Source: Occultella aeris (GTDB lineage: Bacteria > Actinomycetota > Actinomycetes > Actinomycetales > Beutenbergiaceae). Taken from it: a stretch of DNA of 64,000 nucleotides. Both the position numbers and the translations under genes were made by a program. The notes below the pieces were generated by a model. That model was not told where the DNA came from. It ran no database searches and saw only the letters and a list, made by a program, of their open reading frames with translations. Position 1 is the stretch's first letter. The number at the start of each line of letters is the position of its first letter. This document shows positions 49,930 to 59,070 of the stretch, one piece after another. The stretch lies in the NCBI RefSeq assembly GCF_902703175.1, contig NZ_CACRYJ010000066.1, forward strand, positions 1 to 64,000, in the 5' to 3' direction.

Positions 49930-51174
49930 ATGGCAGCACCACGAGTTCTCGCGATCGTCCTGGCCGGTGGAGAAGGTAAGCGATTGATGCCACTGACGGC
50001 TGATCGCGCCAAGCCCGCGGTCCCGTTCGGCGGCATCTACCGCCTCATCGATTTCGCCCTGTCCAACGTAGTGAACTCCGGCTACCTCAAGGTCGTGGTG
50101 CTGACGCAGTACAAGTCGCACTCGCTGGACCGCCACATCGCGAAGACCTGGCGGATGTCACACCTGCTCGGCAACTACGTGGCCCCGGTCCCGGCGCAGC
50201 AGCGGGTCGGCAAGAACTGGTTCCTCGGCAGCGCCGACGCGATCTACCAGTCCTTGAACATCATGGACGACGAGCGCCCCGACATCGTGGTCGTGGTGGG
50301 CGCCGACCACGTGTACCGGATGGACTTCTCCCAGATGGTCGCCTCCCACATCGACTCCGGTGCGGAGATGACCGTCGCCGGGATCCGGCAGCCGATCGGC
50401 CTCGCCGACCAGTTCGGGGTGATCTCCGCGGACGCATCGGACGCGCTGCGGATCGCCGAGTTCCTGGAGAAGCCGGCCGACCCGGTCGGCCTGGCGGACT
50501 CCCCGCAGGAGGTCCTGGCCTCCATGGGCAACTACGTGATGAACGCGGACGCGTTGCTCGACGCCGTCACCAAGGACGCTGCGTCGACCGCCTCCCGCCA
50601 CGACATGGGCGGCGACATCGTGCCCTACTTCGTCGATCGCGGGCAGTGCGGCCTGTACGACTTCATCCACAACGATGTGGCCGGGTCCACCGACCGGGAC
50701 CGCGACTACTGGCGCGACGTCGGGACACTGGACGCGTACTACGAGGCGAACCGGGATCTCATCACCGTCGAGCCGGTGTTCAACCTCTACAACGACCACT
50801 GGCCGTTGCACACCGGGTATGTGGGTCTGCCGCCGGCGAAGTTCGTGCACGCATCCGCCGACCGGGTCGGCCAGGCCCACGACTCGATCATCTCCCCCGG
50901 CGTGGTCGTCTCCGGCGGCGAGGTGTCGGGTTCGATCCTGTCCCCCGGGACCCGTGTGAACTCGTGGTCCTCGGTCGCGGACTCGGTCCTCATGGACGGC
51001 GTCCAGGTGCACCGGCGGGCACGGGTGAACAAGGCGATCGTGGACAAGTTCGTGGAGATCGAGGCCGGTGCCACGGTGGGGGTCGACGCCGAGCTCGACG
51101 CCAGCCGCGGCTTCGCGGTGACCCCCGCCGGGGTCACCGTTGTTCCGAAGGGCACCCGCGTCACCGCCGTCTGA
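49930..51174 (+). CDS. glgC: glucose-1-phosphate adenylyltransferase
   Basis: A 414-residue nucleotidyltransferase that makes ADP-glucose for glycogen and alpha-glucan synthesis. N-terminal [29 protein letters not shown] is the nucleotide-binding and allosteric region; [18 protein letters not shown] and [16 protein letters not shown] are catalytic blocks. The C-terminal left-handed beta helix ([20 protein letters not shown]) carries the regulatory domain. The start at ATG 49930 is set by the TATGGT -10 box. It works with the divergent glgA. Confidence 0.96.
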   Translation: MAAPRVLAIVLAGGEGKRLMPLTADRAKPAVPFGGIYRLIDFALSNVVNSGYLKVVVLTQYKSHSLDRHIAKTWRMSHLLGNYVAPVPAQQRVGKNWFLGSADAIYQSLNIMDDERPDIVVVVGADHVYRMDFSQMVASHIDSGAEMTVAGIRQPIGLADQFGVISADASDALRIAEFLEKPADPVGLADSPQEVLASMGNYVMNADALLDAVTKDAASTASRHDMGGDIVPYFVDRGQCGLYDFIHNDVAGSTDRDRDYWRDVGTLDAYYEANRDLITVEPVFNLYNDHWPLHTGYVGLPPAKFVHASADRVGQAHDSIISPGVVVSGGEVSGSILSPGTRVNSWSSVADSVLMDGVQVHRRARVNKAIVDKFVEIEAGATVGVDAELDASRGFAVTPAGVTVVPKGTRVTAV

Positions 51175-51243
51175 GCAGCATCCGGGCGGGCGTCCCGGTG
51201 ATGCAGGTCCGCCTGGGTGGGTGGCTGCGGCATGATTATCCCC

Positions 51244-51924
51244 ATGCCGACCACGCCGACCGGGCCGACCGGGCCGACAATGCCGAGCTCTCGCCGCCGG
51301 CTGGTCGTGATGGACGTGGACTCCACCTTCATCACCGCCGAGCAGATCGACCTGATCGCAGCGCACGCGGGCACCGGTGACCTCGTCGCGGCCATCACCG
51401 AGCGGGCGATGCGTGGCGAGCTCGACTTCGCCCACTCCCTGACCGAGCGCGTGGCCACTCTCGCCGGGCTGCCGGTCTCCGTCCTGGACGAGGTCCGTGC
51501 CCAGGTGCGCACGGCACCGGGCGCCCTCGAGCTGGTGCGCGAACTGCTCGCGCGCGGCTGGCCGGTCGCCCTGGTCTCCGGCGGCTTCCACGAGATCGTC
51601 GACCCGATCGCCGCCCGGGCAGGCATCACCCTGGTCCGGGCGAACCGGCTCGAGGCCATCGGCGGCGTGCTCACCGGCCGCGTCAGCGGGCCGATCGTGG
51701 ACCGGGCCGCGAAGGCGCGGCACCTGCGCGAGTTCGCAGCGGCCGAGGGTATCGATCTCGCCGACACGGTGGCGGTGGGCGACGGCGCGAACGACCTCGA
51801 CATGATCGCCGCCGCCGGGCTCGGGGTCGCCTTCGCGGCGAAGCCGGTGGTGGCCGCCCAAGCTGACGTCGCCCTGCCCGGGCCGCGCCTGGACGCAGTG
51901 CTCGCTCTGCTCGACGCGAACTGA
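51244..51924 (+). CDS. serB: phosphoserine phosphatase SerB
   Basis: A 226-residue HAD enzyme for the last step of serine synthesis. Motif I is VVMDVDSTFITAEQ, motif II VALVSGGFHEIV, motif III the lysine in RAAKARHL, motif IV VAVGDGANDLDMI. It lacks the N-terminal ACT domains of some SerB proteins and starts with a Thr/Pro-rich stretch. ATG 51244 is favoured over ATG 51232: CATGAT begins 13 nt before 51244, a near-TANNNT leaderless arrangement. Its 70-base distance from glgC allows an own promoter. Confidence 0.92.
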   Translation: MPTTPTGPTGPTMPSSRRRLVVMDVDSTFITAEQIDLIAAHAGTGDLVAAITERAMRGELDFAHSLTERVATLAGLPVSVLDEVRAQVRTAPGALELVRELLARGWPVALVSGGFHEIVDPIAARAGITLVRANRLEAIGGVLTGRVSGPIVDRAAKARHLREFAAAEGIDLADTVAVGDGANDLDMIAAAGLGVAFAAKPVVAAQADVALPGPRLDAVLALLDAN

Positions 51925-51946
51925 CGGACTCGACGCGGCGACCGAC

Positions 51947-52486
51947 CTATTCGACGGGCGTCGGAGCCGTCGACAACCCGGTCAGCACCGCGGAGCGGTC
52001 CGTCAGCGTCGACCAGGGTGCGCTGAACTCCAGGAACGCCGCTGTCGCCGTGGAGATCCCGGTGCGGACCCGCAGCGCCGCGGACTCCTGCGACTTCGGC
52101 CCGGCGAGCCGGTGTGCGGCTCCGGAGAGCACCGGCTCGTGCCCGACCACCAGGACCCGGACCACCTCGGGCGCGACGGCCCGCAGCAGGTCGAGGATCT
52201 CGTCGACATCGGCGCTGTATAGGTCGTCGGAGTAGGTGACCTCGATGGCCTCGGCCGCATCGCCGAGGGCCGCCGCGACCAGCTGCCAGGTCTGCCGGGC
52301 TCGAACAGCCGCCGAGCACAGCACCAGGTCCGGCACGATGTCCCGCTCCGCGATCCGCTGACCGACGACCGTGGCCTGGGCCCGTCCGGTGACGGTCAGG
52401 ACCCGGTCGTAATCGGTCGGTGCCGAGTGCTCCGCCTGCGCGTGTCGGAGCAGGATCAGGTGCCGCTCAGAAACTGACTCGTTCAT
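51947..52486 (-). CDS. sixA: SixA-type phosphohistidine phosphatase
   Basis: A 179-residue histidine phosphatase. The catalytic RH motif is LILLRHAQAEH, the second histidine lies in VLVVGHEPVLS, and the arginine in CSAAVRARQTW completes the phosphate pocket. SixA-like enzymes dephosphorylate phosphohistidine carriers or small phosphates. ATG 52486 is four bases after the stop of fabI on the same strand, so it may be the third gene of the fabG-fabI operon. Confidence 0.88.
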   Translation of the reverse strand: MNESVSERHLILLRHAQAEHSAPTDYDRVLTVTGRAQATVVGQRIAERDIVPDLVLCSAAVRARQTWQLVAAALGDAAEAIEVTYSDDLYSADVDEILDLLRAVAPEVVRVLVVGHEPVLSGAAHRLAGPKSQESAALRVRTGISTATAAFLEFSAPWSTLTDRSAVLTGLSTAPTPVE

Positions 52487-52490
52487 GGAC

Positions 52491-53258
52491 CTAGAGTCCC
52501 ATGGCATGCACTCCACCGTCGACGTGAACGATCTCTCCGGTAGTGGCCGGCATCCAGTCCGAGAGCAGCGCGGCGATCGTGCGGGCCGTGGGTTCGGCGT
52601 CATTGACGTCCCAACCCAGTGGGGCTCGGGTGGGCCAGCCGCCCTCCATCGCCTCGAACCCCGGGATCGACTTGGCCGCGGTGGTGCGCAGCGGCCCGGC
52701 CGAGACGAGGTTCACCCGGATGCCGTCCGGCCCGAGGTCCCGGGCCAGGTAGCGGGCCGTGGACTCGAACGCGGCCTTGGCCACGCCCATCCAGTCATAG
52801 ACCGGCCAGGCGAACTGGGCATCGAACGTGAGACCGACGATCGAGGAACCCGCGCCGAGCAGCGGCTTGGCCGCGACCGCGAGCGACTTCAGCGAGAACG
52901 CGGAGACCTCGAGGGCGGTCGCGACATCCGGCCACTGCCCGGTGAGGAAGTTGCCGCCCATCACGCTCTGCGGCGCGAACCCGATCGAGTGCAGCACACC
53001 GTCGAGGGAGTCGACGTGCTCGCCGACCCGGTCGGCCAGGGCGGCGAGGTCGTCGTCGTCGGTGACGTCCAGCTGCACCACCGGGGCGGGCTTCGGGAGC
53101 CGGCGCCCGATCGCTTGGGTCAGCTTGAACTGGCGGCCGAACGAGCTCAGCACCACCTCGGCGCCCTGCTCCTGCGCGAGCCTCGCGACGGAGAACGCGA
53201 TCGAGCTCTCCATGAGCACGCCGGTGATCAGTAACTTCTTACCCTCGAGCAGTCCCAT
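52491..53258 (-). CDS. fabI: enoyl-[acyl-carrier-protein] reductase, InhA/FabI type
   Basis: A 255-residue short-chain reductase for the last step of each fatty-acid elongation cycle. The NADH site is LLITGVLMESSIAFSVA; catalytic Tyr and Lys are in VYDWMGVAKAAFEST (YxxMxxxK). Closest to actinobacterial InhA. AGGAG precedes ATG 53258. It follows fabG at 66 bases on the same strand, forming the fabG-inhA pair seen in mycobacteria. Confidence 0.94.
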   Translation of the reverse strand: MGLLEGKKLLITGVLMESSIAFSVARLAQEQGAEVVLSSFGRQFKLTQAIGRRLPKPAPVVQLDVTDDDDLAALADRVGEHVDSLDGVLHSIGFAPQSVMGGNFLTGQWPDVATALEVSAFSLKSLAVAAKPLLGAGSSIVGLTFDAQFAWPVYDWMGVAKAAFESTARYLARDLGPDGIRVNLVSAGPLRTTAAKSIPGFEAMEGGWPTRAPLGWDVNDAEPTARTIAALLSDWMPATTGEIVHVDGGVHAMGL

Positions 53259-53324
53259 GCCTGCGTCTCCTGTGTCTGTGGTGCCGGTGTGATGCGTGGT
53301 GAGCGGGGCCGGGCGGCCCCGTGG

Positions 53325-54038
53325 TCAGTGGCCCATGCCGAGGCCGCCGTCGACCGGGATGACGGCCCCGCTGATGTAGCCGGCGTCCGGGCCGGCCAGG
53401 AAGCTCACCGCGCCGGCGACCTCGGCCGGCTCGGCGAAGCGTGCGGCCGGGATCGACGCGAGATACTTCTGCTGCGTCGCCTCCGGTAGCTCCTGGGTCA
53501 TCGCCGTGTCGATGAATCCGGGCGCCACCACGTTCGCCGTGATGCCGCGGGCGCCGAGCTCCCGGGTTACGGACCGCGCGATGCCCACCAGGGCCGCCTT
53601 GGTGGCCGCATAGTTGACCTGCCCGGGCGAGCCGTACAGGCCAACCACCGAGGAGATCAGGATGATCCGACCGGACCGCTTGCGGATCATGCCCTTGCTG
53701 GCTCGGCGCACGCACCGGAACGTGCCGGTGAGGTTCACGTCGACGACGTCGGTGAACTCCTCGTCCGTCATCCGCATCAGCAGCGTGTCCCGGTTGATGC
53801 CGGCGTTCGCCACGAGGACGTCGGTCAGGCCCTGGTGCTCCTCGATCGCCGTGAACGCAGCATCGATGGAGTCGGAGTCCCGCATGTCCCCGACCGCCCC
53901 GAAGACGCCCTCTGGCAGGTCCCCGCCGCGGTAGATGGTGGCGACGCGGTAGCCGTCGGCGACGAAACGTTCGGCGATCGCCCGCCCGATTCCCCGGTTC
54001 GCCCCGGTGACCACCACGGTCCGCTCGTTCTCGCTCAC
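53325..54038 (-). CDS. fabG: 3-oxoacyl-[acyl-carrier-protein] reductase FabG (MabA-like)
   Basis: A 237-residue SDR. NADPH site VVVTGANRGIGRAIAE, catalytic serine in ILISSVVGLYG, and YxxxK in VNYAATKAALVGIA. It reduces 3-oxoacyl-ACP before dehydration; the neighbouring fabI completes the cycle. GTG 54038 is the start. Divergent from the DUF3099 gene. Confidence 0.94.
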   Translation of the reverse strand: MSENERTVVVTGANRGIGRAIAERFVADGYRVATIYRGGDLPEGVFGAVGDMRDSDSIDAAFTAIEEHQGLTDVLVANAGINRDTLLMRMTDEEFTDVVDVNLTGTFRCVRRASKGMIRKRSGRIILISSVVGLYGSPGQVNYAATKAALVGIARSVTRELGARGITANVVAPGFIDTAMTQELPEATQQKYLASIPAARFAEPAEVAGAVSFLAGPDAGYISGAVIPVDGGLGMGH

Positions 54039-54162
54039 TGCGCCATCCCAGTCGTTCGTTCGGGGCCCTTGTTCCCTCGAATCCTCACGCCCAGACGCTA
54101 GTGCAGATCGAGGGCGGGCGTCACAATCGTCCGCGGCAGCCCCCAGGTGGTCACGACCGGCG

Positions 54163-54168
54163 TAACCT
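54163..54168 (+). promoter_or_regulatory. -10 box TAACCT of DUF3099 gene
   Basis: TAACCT begins 12 nt before GTG 54175; no Shine-Dalgarno between. Confidence 0.5.
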
Positions 54169-54174
54169 GGGTGG

Positions 54175-54492
54175 GTGCCAGAAGTTCACGCGATCACCTC
54201 GGTCGGGCGCGGCCGCAGCGAGCAGCTCCACGATCGCACCAAGCGCTATCTCATCACCATGGGTATCCGCACGGTGTGCTTCGCGCTGGCGATCTTCGTG
54301 ACGATCACCTGGCTGCGCTGGACGTTCGCGGCACTCGCCGTGGTGCTGCCATACCTGGCCGTGGTGGCAGCGAACGCCGGCGGCGACCGTCGCACCGCAC
54401 CGGGTACCCAGGTCGACCAGCCGTCCCTGCCCGCGGGACCTGGCCCGGACGCCCCGACCGACGCCTCGACGTCGGGCAGCCATGATGACTGA
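54175..54492 (+). CDS. DUF3099 membrane protein
   Basis: A 105-residue protein with the DUF3099 pattern: an N-terminal HAITSVGRGRSEQLHDRTKRYLITMG segment, two close hydrophobic helices (VCFALAIFVTITWLR and LAVVLPYLAVVAANA), and a disordered acidic tail. Function unknown. Leaderless start GTG 54175. Its 3' end overlaps the next gene by 11 bases, so the three genes 54175-55683 form an operon. Confidence 0.85.
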   Translation: MPEVHAITSVGRGRSEQLHDRTKRYLITMGIRTVCFALAIFVTITWLRWTFAALAVVLPYLAVVAANAGGDRRTAPGTQVDQPSLPAGPGPDAPTDASTSGSHDD

Positions 54493-54739
54493 GCACCTCG
54501 TCTGCAGCGCGAAGGGCTGCCGCCAGGAGGCTGCCTGGGCGCTGCGGTGGAACAATCCGAAGCTGCACACCGCCGACCGACGCAAGACCTGGCTCGCGTG
54601 CCCGGACCACCGCCTCCACCTGGAGAACTTCCTCGGCGCCCGCTCGTTCCTGCGCGAGACCATCCCGGTGGCGGACCTACCGCCGGAGTCGGGCGTTGGT
54701 GGATCGGATCCTCGAGTGAGCCCCGACGAGCCGAAGTGA
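54482..54739 (+). CDS. small conserved protein with Cys/His pairs
   Basis: An 85-residue protein: LVCSAKGCRQEA, then WNNPKLHTADRRKTWLACPDHRLHLENFL. Two cysteines (CxxxxC) and a CPDH motif suggest a zinc-binding fold. It is widespread next to SURF1 in actinobacteria to my knowledge, but without a named function. ATG 54482 or 54485. It overlaps DUF3099 upstream and the SURF1 start (GTGA) downstream. Confidence 0.7.
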   Translation: MMTEHLVCSAKGCRQEAAWALRWNNPKLHTADRRKTWLACPDHRLHLENFLGARSFLRETIPVADLPPESGVGGSDPRVSPDEPK

Positions 54740-55683
54740 GTTCGCAGGAGAGCCGGATCCCGGGGCGGTACCGGTTCCTGCTGAGCGGCCGGTGGGCGGG
54801 CACCGTGGTCGTCGCCCTCGTCGTCGCGGTCGCCTGCGCGGCGCTGGGCTACTGGCAGCTGACCCGCTACCAGGGCAAGGCGGCCGCGATCGAGCTGGTG
54901 GAGGCGAACTACGACTCGACCCCGGTCGGTATCGAGGAGGTCATCCCCACCCCGGGCACAGTGCTGGCCACGTCGCAGACCTGGACCCCGGTGACGGTGA
55001 CCGGCCACTACCTCACCGACGCCCCGCACCCCTCGGTGGTCCTTCCCCAGCGGCCGATCGGGGGCAGTCCCGCCGACCACGTGGCCGCCATCTTCGCCGT
55101 CGACCTGGCCGACGGCGGCACCTGGCTGCTGACGGTCGACCGCGGCTGGTACGCCACGGACACATTCGCCGACCACGGCGCACAGCAGGAGCTCCCCGAC
55201 GGCGACGTCACGCTCACCGTGCGCCTGCGACCGGCGGAGCCGACCACCGACCGCGACGCCCCGGACGGGCAGGTCTACGGCCTCGCTCCGGCGCAGGTGC
55301 TGGCCGCGACGACCGGTGACGGCGGCGCTGGGAGCGCTGCGGTGGGCGCCGACGGCGAGCTGGTCACGGGTGCCTACGGCGTGCTCGCGGTCGAGTCGCC
55401 GACCACGGCCTCGCCCCCGAGCGCACTCCCCCGGCCTGCCGCGGACCTGGGCAACCACCTCTCGTACGCGTTCCAGTGGTGGATCTTCGGGATCGGTGCC
55501 CTGGTGGGCACGGTCATCCTCGCCCGCCGCGAGGCCGCCGAAGGTTCCGGCCCCGGCCCCGACCCGGCCGATGATCCGAGCTCCCCGAGCGGCTCGAGCC
55601 CACGAGGGGCCCGGGACCGCCGCCGCAGCGCCGAGGAGGAGGAGGACGCCCTCATCGACGGGCAGCTGCGGGACCGGGCCTGA
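54736..55683 (+). CDS. SURF1-family protein (cytochrome c oxidase assembly)
   Basis: A 315-residue membrane protein. An N-terminal helix (VVVALVVAVACAALGYWQLTRYQ with the SURF1 hallmark 'LGxWQ'), the extracytoplasmic domain (VTVTGHYLTDAPHPSVVLP, TWLLTVDRGWYATD), a second helix near residue 255 (AFQWWIFGIGALVGTVILARR), and a charged tail. SURF1 helps insert heme a into the oxidase. GTG 54736 overlaps the stop of the small Cys/His protein gene. Confidence 0.9.
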   Translation: MSSQESRIPGRYRFLLSGRWAGTVVVALVVAVACAALGYWQLTRYQGKAAAIELVEANYDSTPVGIEEVIPTPGTVLATSQTWTPVTVTGHYLTDAPHPSVVLPQRPIGGSPADHVAAIFAVDLADGGTWLLTVDRGWYATDTFADHGAQQELPDGDVTLTVRLRPAEPTTDRDAPDGQVYGLAPAQVLAATTGDGGAGSAAVGADGELVTGAYGVLAVESPTTASPPSALPRPAADLGNHLSYAFQWWIFGIGALVGTVILARREAAEGSGPGPDPADDPSSPSGSSPRGARDRRRSAEEEEDALIDGQLRDRA

Positions 55684-55737
55684 GGTCGGCCGGGTCGGCC
55701 GGCGATCCGGAGCGACCGGGCCGCTCATGCGCCGGGG

Positions 55738-57105
55738 TCAGCGGCTCAGCGCCGGACGCTTCGGGTCGAAGGTCCATCCCGGGACGAGGTACCGCATCGC
55801 GGCGGCGTCGTCGCGGGCCCCGAGGCCCTCGGCGAGGTAGAGCTCGTGGGCCGCGGCCAGCGCGTCGACGTCCAGATCGACGCCGAGCCCCGGACGGTCC
55901 GGCACCGCGATGGCTCCATCGGCGATCCGGAGCGGGTTCGACGTGAGGTGTTGCCCGTCCTGCCAGATCCAGTGGGTGTCGATGGCGGTGATCTCACCCG
56001 GCGCCGCCGCCGCTACCTGGGTGAACATGGCGAGCGAGATGTCGAAGTGGTTGTTGGAGTGCGAGCCCCAGGTCAGACCCCAGGCATCACAGATCTGGGC
56101 CACCCGCACCGAGCCGTTCATTGTCCAGAAGTGCGGGTCCGCCAGCGGGATGTCGACGCAGGAGGCGCGCACCGCATGGCCGAACTGGCGCCAGTCGGTG
56201 GCGACCATGTTCGTGGCGGTGCGCAGGCCCGTCGCGCGACGGAACTCGGCCATGGTCTCGCGGCCCGAGTAGCCGTCCTCCGCCCCGCACGGGTCCTCCG
56301 CGTAGGCCAGGACGTCGCGCAGCCGGCGGCCGAGGCGGACCGCGTCGTCCAGGAGCCAACCGCCGTTGGGGTCGATCGTGATCCGCGCCTGTGGGAATTC
56401 GCGCGCCAGGGCGGTCACGACGTCCGCCTCCTCGTCCCCGGGCAGGACGCCACCCTTGAGCTTGAAGTCGCTGAAGCCGTACCTGGCCTGCGCCGCCTTC
56501 GCCAGCGCCACCACGGCGTCGGGCGTCATGGCCTCCTCGTGACGCAGCCGTAGCCAGTCGTCATCGGCGTCGGTGCCGCCCGCATAGGCCAGGTCCGTGC
56601 GGGCCCGGTCACCGACGAAGAAGAGATAGCCCAGCACGGGTACCCGGTCGCGTTGCTGGCCCTCACCGAGGAGCGCGGCAACGGGCACCTCGAGGAACTG
56701 GCCGAGCAGATCCAGCAGGGCGGCCTCCACGGCCGTGACGGCATGGACGGCAACGCGCAGGTCGAACGTCTGGGCACCACGACCACCGGCGTCCAGCTGC
56801 GCGAACCGGGCCCGGATGTCGCGCAGCACCGAGTGGTAGCGGGCCACCGGGCGGCCCACGACCAGGCCGACCGAGTCCTCGAGGACCCGAGTGATCTGCT
56901 GCCCACCGGGCACCTCGCCGACACCGGTACGTCCGTCGGAGTCGGTGAGCACGACGATGTTGCGGGTGAAGTACGGCCCGTGCGCTCCGGAGAGGTTCAG
57001 CAGCATGCTGTCCCGGCCGGCCACGGGAACCACCCGCATGTGCGTGATCGCGGGCGAGGCACTGCCGTGGCCCGACGGCGTGGGCACCGACTCCACGCCG
57101 GTCAC
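55738..57105 (-). CDS. gudD: D-glucarate dehydratase
   Basis: A 455-residue enolase-superfamily enzyme that removes water from D-glucarate (or idarate) to give 5-keto-4-deoxy-D-glucarate. Visible catalytic parts: lysine in [10 protein letters not shown], metal Asp in ITIDPNGGW and the general acid histidine in [12 protein letters not shown]; also [20 protein letters not shown] typical of the GlucD start. Its product is the substrate of the enzyme encoded upstream, with an ATGA overlap. Confidence 0.93.
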   Translation of the reverse strand: MTGVESVPTPSGHGSASPAITHMRVVPVAGRDSMLLNLSGAHGPYFTRNIVVLTDSDGRTGVGEVPGGQQITRVLEDSVGLVVGRPVARYHSVLRDIRARFAQLDAGGRGAQTFDLRVAVHAVTAVEAALLDLLGQFLEVPVAALLGEGQQRDRVPVLGYLFFVGDRARTDLAYAGGTDADDDWLRLRHEEAMTPDAVVALAKAAQARYGFSDFKLKGGVLPGDEEADVVTALAREFPQARITIDPNGGWLLDDAVRLGRRLRDVLAYAEDPCGAEDGYSGRETMAEFRRATGLRTATNMVATDWRQFGHAVRASCVDIPLADPHFWTMNGSVRVAQICDAWGLTWGSHSNNHFDISLAMFTQVAAAAPGEITAIDTHWIWQDGQHLTSNPLRIADGAIAVPDRPGLGVDLDVDALAAAHELYLAEGLGARDDAAAMRYLVPGWTFDPKRPALSR

Positions 57106-58058
57106 CGGCTCACCGCGGCCGCGGTCCGCGCCTCATCGGGGTGCACGGCACGCTCGATGAGCGCAGCGAGGTCCGCCAGGTCGTCCGGTTCGAGGTCCAT
57201 CAGTGGGCCGCGCACCGGACCCGCAGTGCGCCCGACCGCGGTCATGCCCGCCTTGACGATGGAGACCGCGTAGCCCTCGCTCCGGTCGCGGATGTCGAGG
57301 TATGGCAGCACGAACTCCCGCAGCCGCCGGTCCACCTCCGCGCGGTCACGGGCGAGGACCGCTCGGTGGAAGTCGAGCGCGAACTCCGGGATGAAGTTGA
57401 ACATGGCCGAGGAGTAGGTGCGTACCCCGAGCTCGAGGTACGGGAGGGCGTACACCTCGGCCGTCGGAAGGCCCCCGATGAGGAGCAGGTCCTCGGTGCC
57501 GTGGCACAACCGGGTCATCAGGTCCACGTCGCCGACGCCGTCCTTGAAGCCGATGAAGTTGGGACACGTCTGCGCGAGCGAGGCCACGGCTGCGGCGGTG
57601 AAGCGGGCGTTGGCCCGGTGGTACACGATGACGCCGAGCGACGTCGCGGCACACACGGCGCGCACGTGCGCGACCAGACCTGCCTCGCTCACCTGGACGA
57701 GGTACGGCGGGAACAACAGGATCCCGTCGGCACCCGCGGCCTCCGCGTCCACCGCCATCGCCACGGCCTGTGCGGTGCCGTACGCCGCCGGCGCGACGAT
57801 GGGCAGTTCCTCCGGTGCCGACGCGACGGCGGCCCGCACGACCCGGTGCACCTCGTCCGGGGTCAGCGCGAAGATCTCCCCAGTGCCACCGGCCGCGAAC
57901 AGGCCCGCCGGGCCGAAGCCTGCCTGCCAGGCGACGTGCTCGCGGTAACCGTCCTCGTCGAAGGTCAGGTCCGGCGCCGTGTGCGTGACCGGGAAGGAGA
58001 GCAATCCGGATCCGAGTCGGGTCCGCAGCTCCGCCGGGGAGAAACGGGAGGTGTTCAT
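57102..58058 (-). CDS. kdgD: 5-dehydro-4-deoxyglucarate dehydratase (KDG dehydratase)
   Basis: A 318-residue DapA-family aldolase that decarboxylates and dehydrates 5-keto-4-deoxy-D-glucarate to 2-oxoglutarate semialdehyde. The Schiff-base lysine is in [11 protein letters not shown]; the start is [16 protein letters not shown] and the [10 protein letters not shown] motif is present. First gene of the glucarate operon; the next step, 2-oxoglutarate semialdehyde dehydrogenase, is not in this window. Divergent from the LysR gene. ATG 58058 has GGAG upstream. Confidence 0.93.
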   Translation of the reverse strand: MNTSRFSPAELRTRLGSGLLSFPVTHTAPDLTFDEDGYREHVAWQAGFGPAGLFAAGGTGEIFALTPDEVHRVVRAAVASAPEELPIVAPAAYGTAQAVAMAVDAEAAGADGILLFPPYLVQVSEAGLVAHVRAVCAATSLGVIVYHRANARFTAAAVASLAQTCPNFIGFKDGVGDVDLMTRLCHGTEDLLLIGGLPTAEVYALPYLELGVRTYSSAMFNFIPEFALDFHRAVLARDRAEVDRRLREFVLPYLDIRDRSEGYAVSIVKAGMTAVGRTAGPVRGPLMDLEPDDLADLAALIERAVHPDEARTAAAVSR

Positions 58059-58131
58059 TTCTGCGCTCCGAGAGGTAGGCCGTCGGGTCGAACCTACGCC
58101 GCCCGAGCCATACCCGTCCAAGTCCGATGAA

Positions 58132-58145
58132 GTATCGTGCGATAC
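58132..58145. promoter_or_regulatory. candidate LysR operator between kdgD and the LysR gene
   Basis: GTATCG-TG-CGATAC is a perfect palindrome with the GTAT-N6-ATAC layout often seen in LysR sites, centred between the divergent genes. Confidence 0.6.
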
Positions 58146-58177
58146 ACAAAGGGCATACCTGGATGAGGAGTACGGGG

Positions 58178-59047
58178 ATGTACACGCTCGATCAGCTCGT
58201 GGGCTTCGTCGCCGTCGCCGAGGAGGGCAGTTTCGCGGGCGCAGCCGACCGCCTGCGGATGACGCAGCCCCCACTGAGCCGACAGGTGCGCAAGCTCGAG
58301 CGGGACGTCGGCGTCGAGCTCCTCGTGCGCCACCACCGGGGCGCGCGCCCGACCCCGGCCGGCCGGGTCTTCCTGGACGAGGCACGCCGGCTCCTGGCCC
58401 GGGCGGAGTCGGCGCGACTGCGCGCCCGGAGCGCCGCCGACGGGACCACCGGCACCGTGCGGATCGCCTTCACGGCCGTCTCTGCGATGACCGTGCTCGG
58501 CCCCTGGGCGAGCACGCTCGCCGCGCAGCTGCCGGACGTCGACCTGATCCTCACCGAGATGGTCACGGGTGAGCAGGTCGAGGCGCTGCTCGCCGGCGAG
58601 ATCGACGTCGGACTGGCCCGCGACCCCGCCCGGACCGAACCCCTCACCGCGCGCCCGGTCGCCAGCGAGTCCATGGTCCTGGCGGTTCCGACGGGTCATC
58701 CGCTCACGGGTCTGCGCCCGACTCTCGCGGACGTGGCCGCGCACCCACTGGTCACCTACGCCCCGGCGCAGGCCCGCTACCTCTACGAGACGGTGGCGGG
58801 GGTGTTCCGGGACGCGAACCTCACCCCGCGCTACGTCCAGCACGTCGCGCAGGTGAACAGCGTGCTCGCGCTCGTCGGTGCGGGACTCGGGGTGGCGCTG
58901 GTGCCGTCGTCGGTGGTCACCCTGCAGCTACCATCGGTGACCTACCTCGAGGTCTCGGACATGCCCGAGCACGCGGTGCAGGTGCACTGCGTCTGGCGCT
59001 CCGACAACGACAACCCCGCGCTGGCGCGGGCGCTGACGTTCATCTGA
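58178..59047 (+). CDS. LysR-family regulator of glucarate catabolism
   Basis: A 289-residue LysR regulator. The winged HTH is at residues 3-60 ([20 protein letters not shown], then [20 protein letters not shown]), followed by the periplasmic-binding-like effector domain. ATG 58178 has GGAGTACGGGG upstream, and the HTH begins at residue 3. Divergent from the kdgD-gudD operon with a palindrome between, so it likely activates it in response to glucarate or an intermediate (inference). Confidence 0.92.
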   Translation: MYTLDQLVGFVAVAEEGSFAGAADRLRMTQPPLSRQVRKLERDVGVELLVRHHRGARPTPAGRVFLDEARRLLARAESARLRARSAADGTTGTVRIAFTAVSAMTVLGPWASTLAAQLPDVDLILTEMVTGEQVEALLAGEIDVGLARDPARTEPLTARPVASESMVLAVPTGHPLTGLRPTLADVAAHPLVTYAPAQARYLYETVAGVFRDANLTPRYVQHVAQVNSVLALVGAGLGVALVPSSVVTLQLPSVTYLEVSDMPEHAVQVHCVWRSDNDNPALARALTFI

Positions 59048-59070
59048 GCGCCCGCCCCGACCCCGCTCAG
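59044..59070. terminator. possible bidirectional hairpin between LysR gene and ABC-F gene
   Basis: CTGAGCG and CGCTCAG form a perfect 7-bp stem with a 13-base loop, containing both stop codons. No T tract. Confidence 0.3.
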
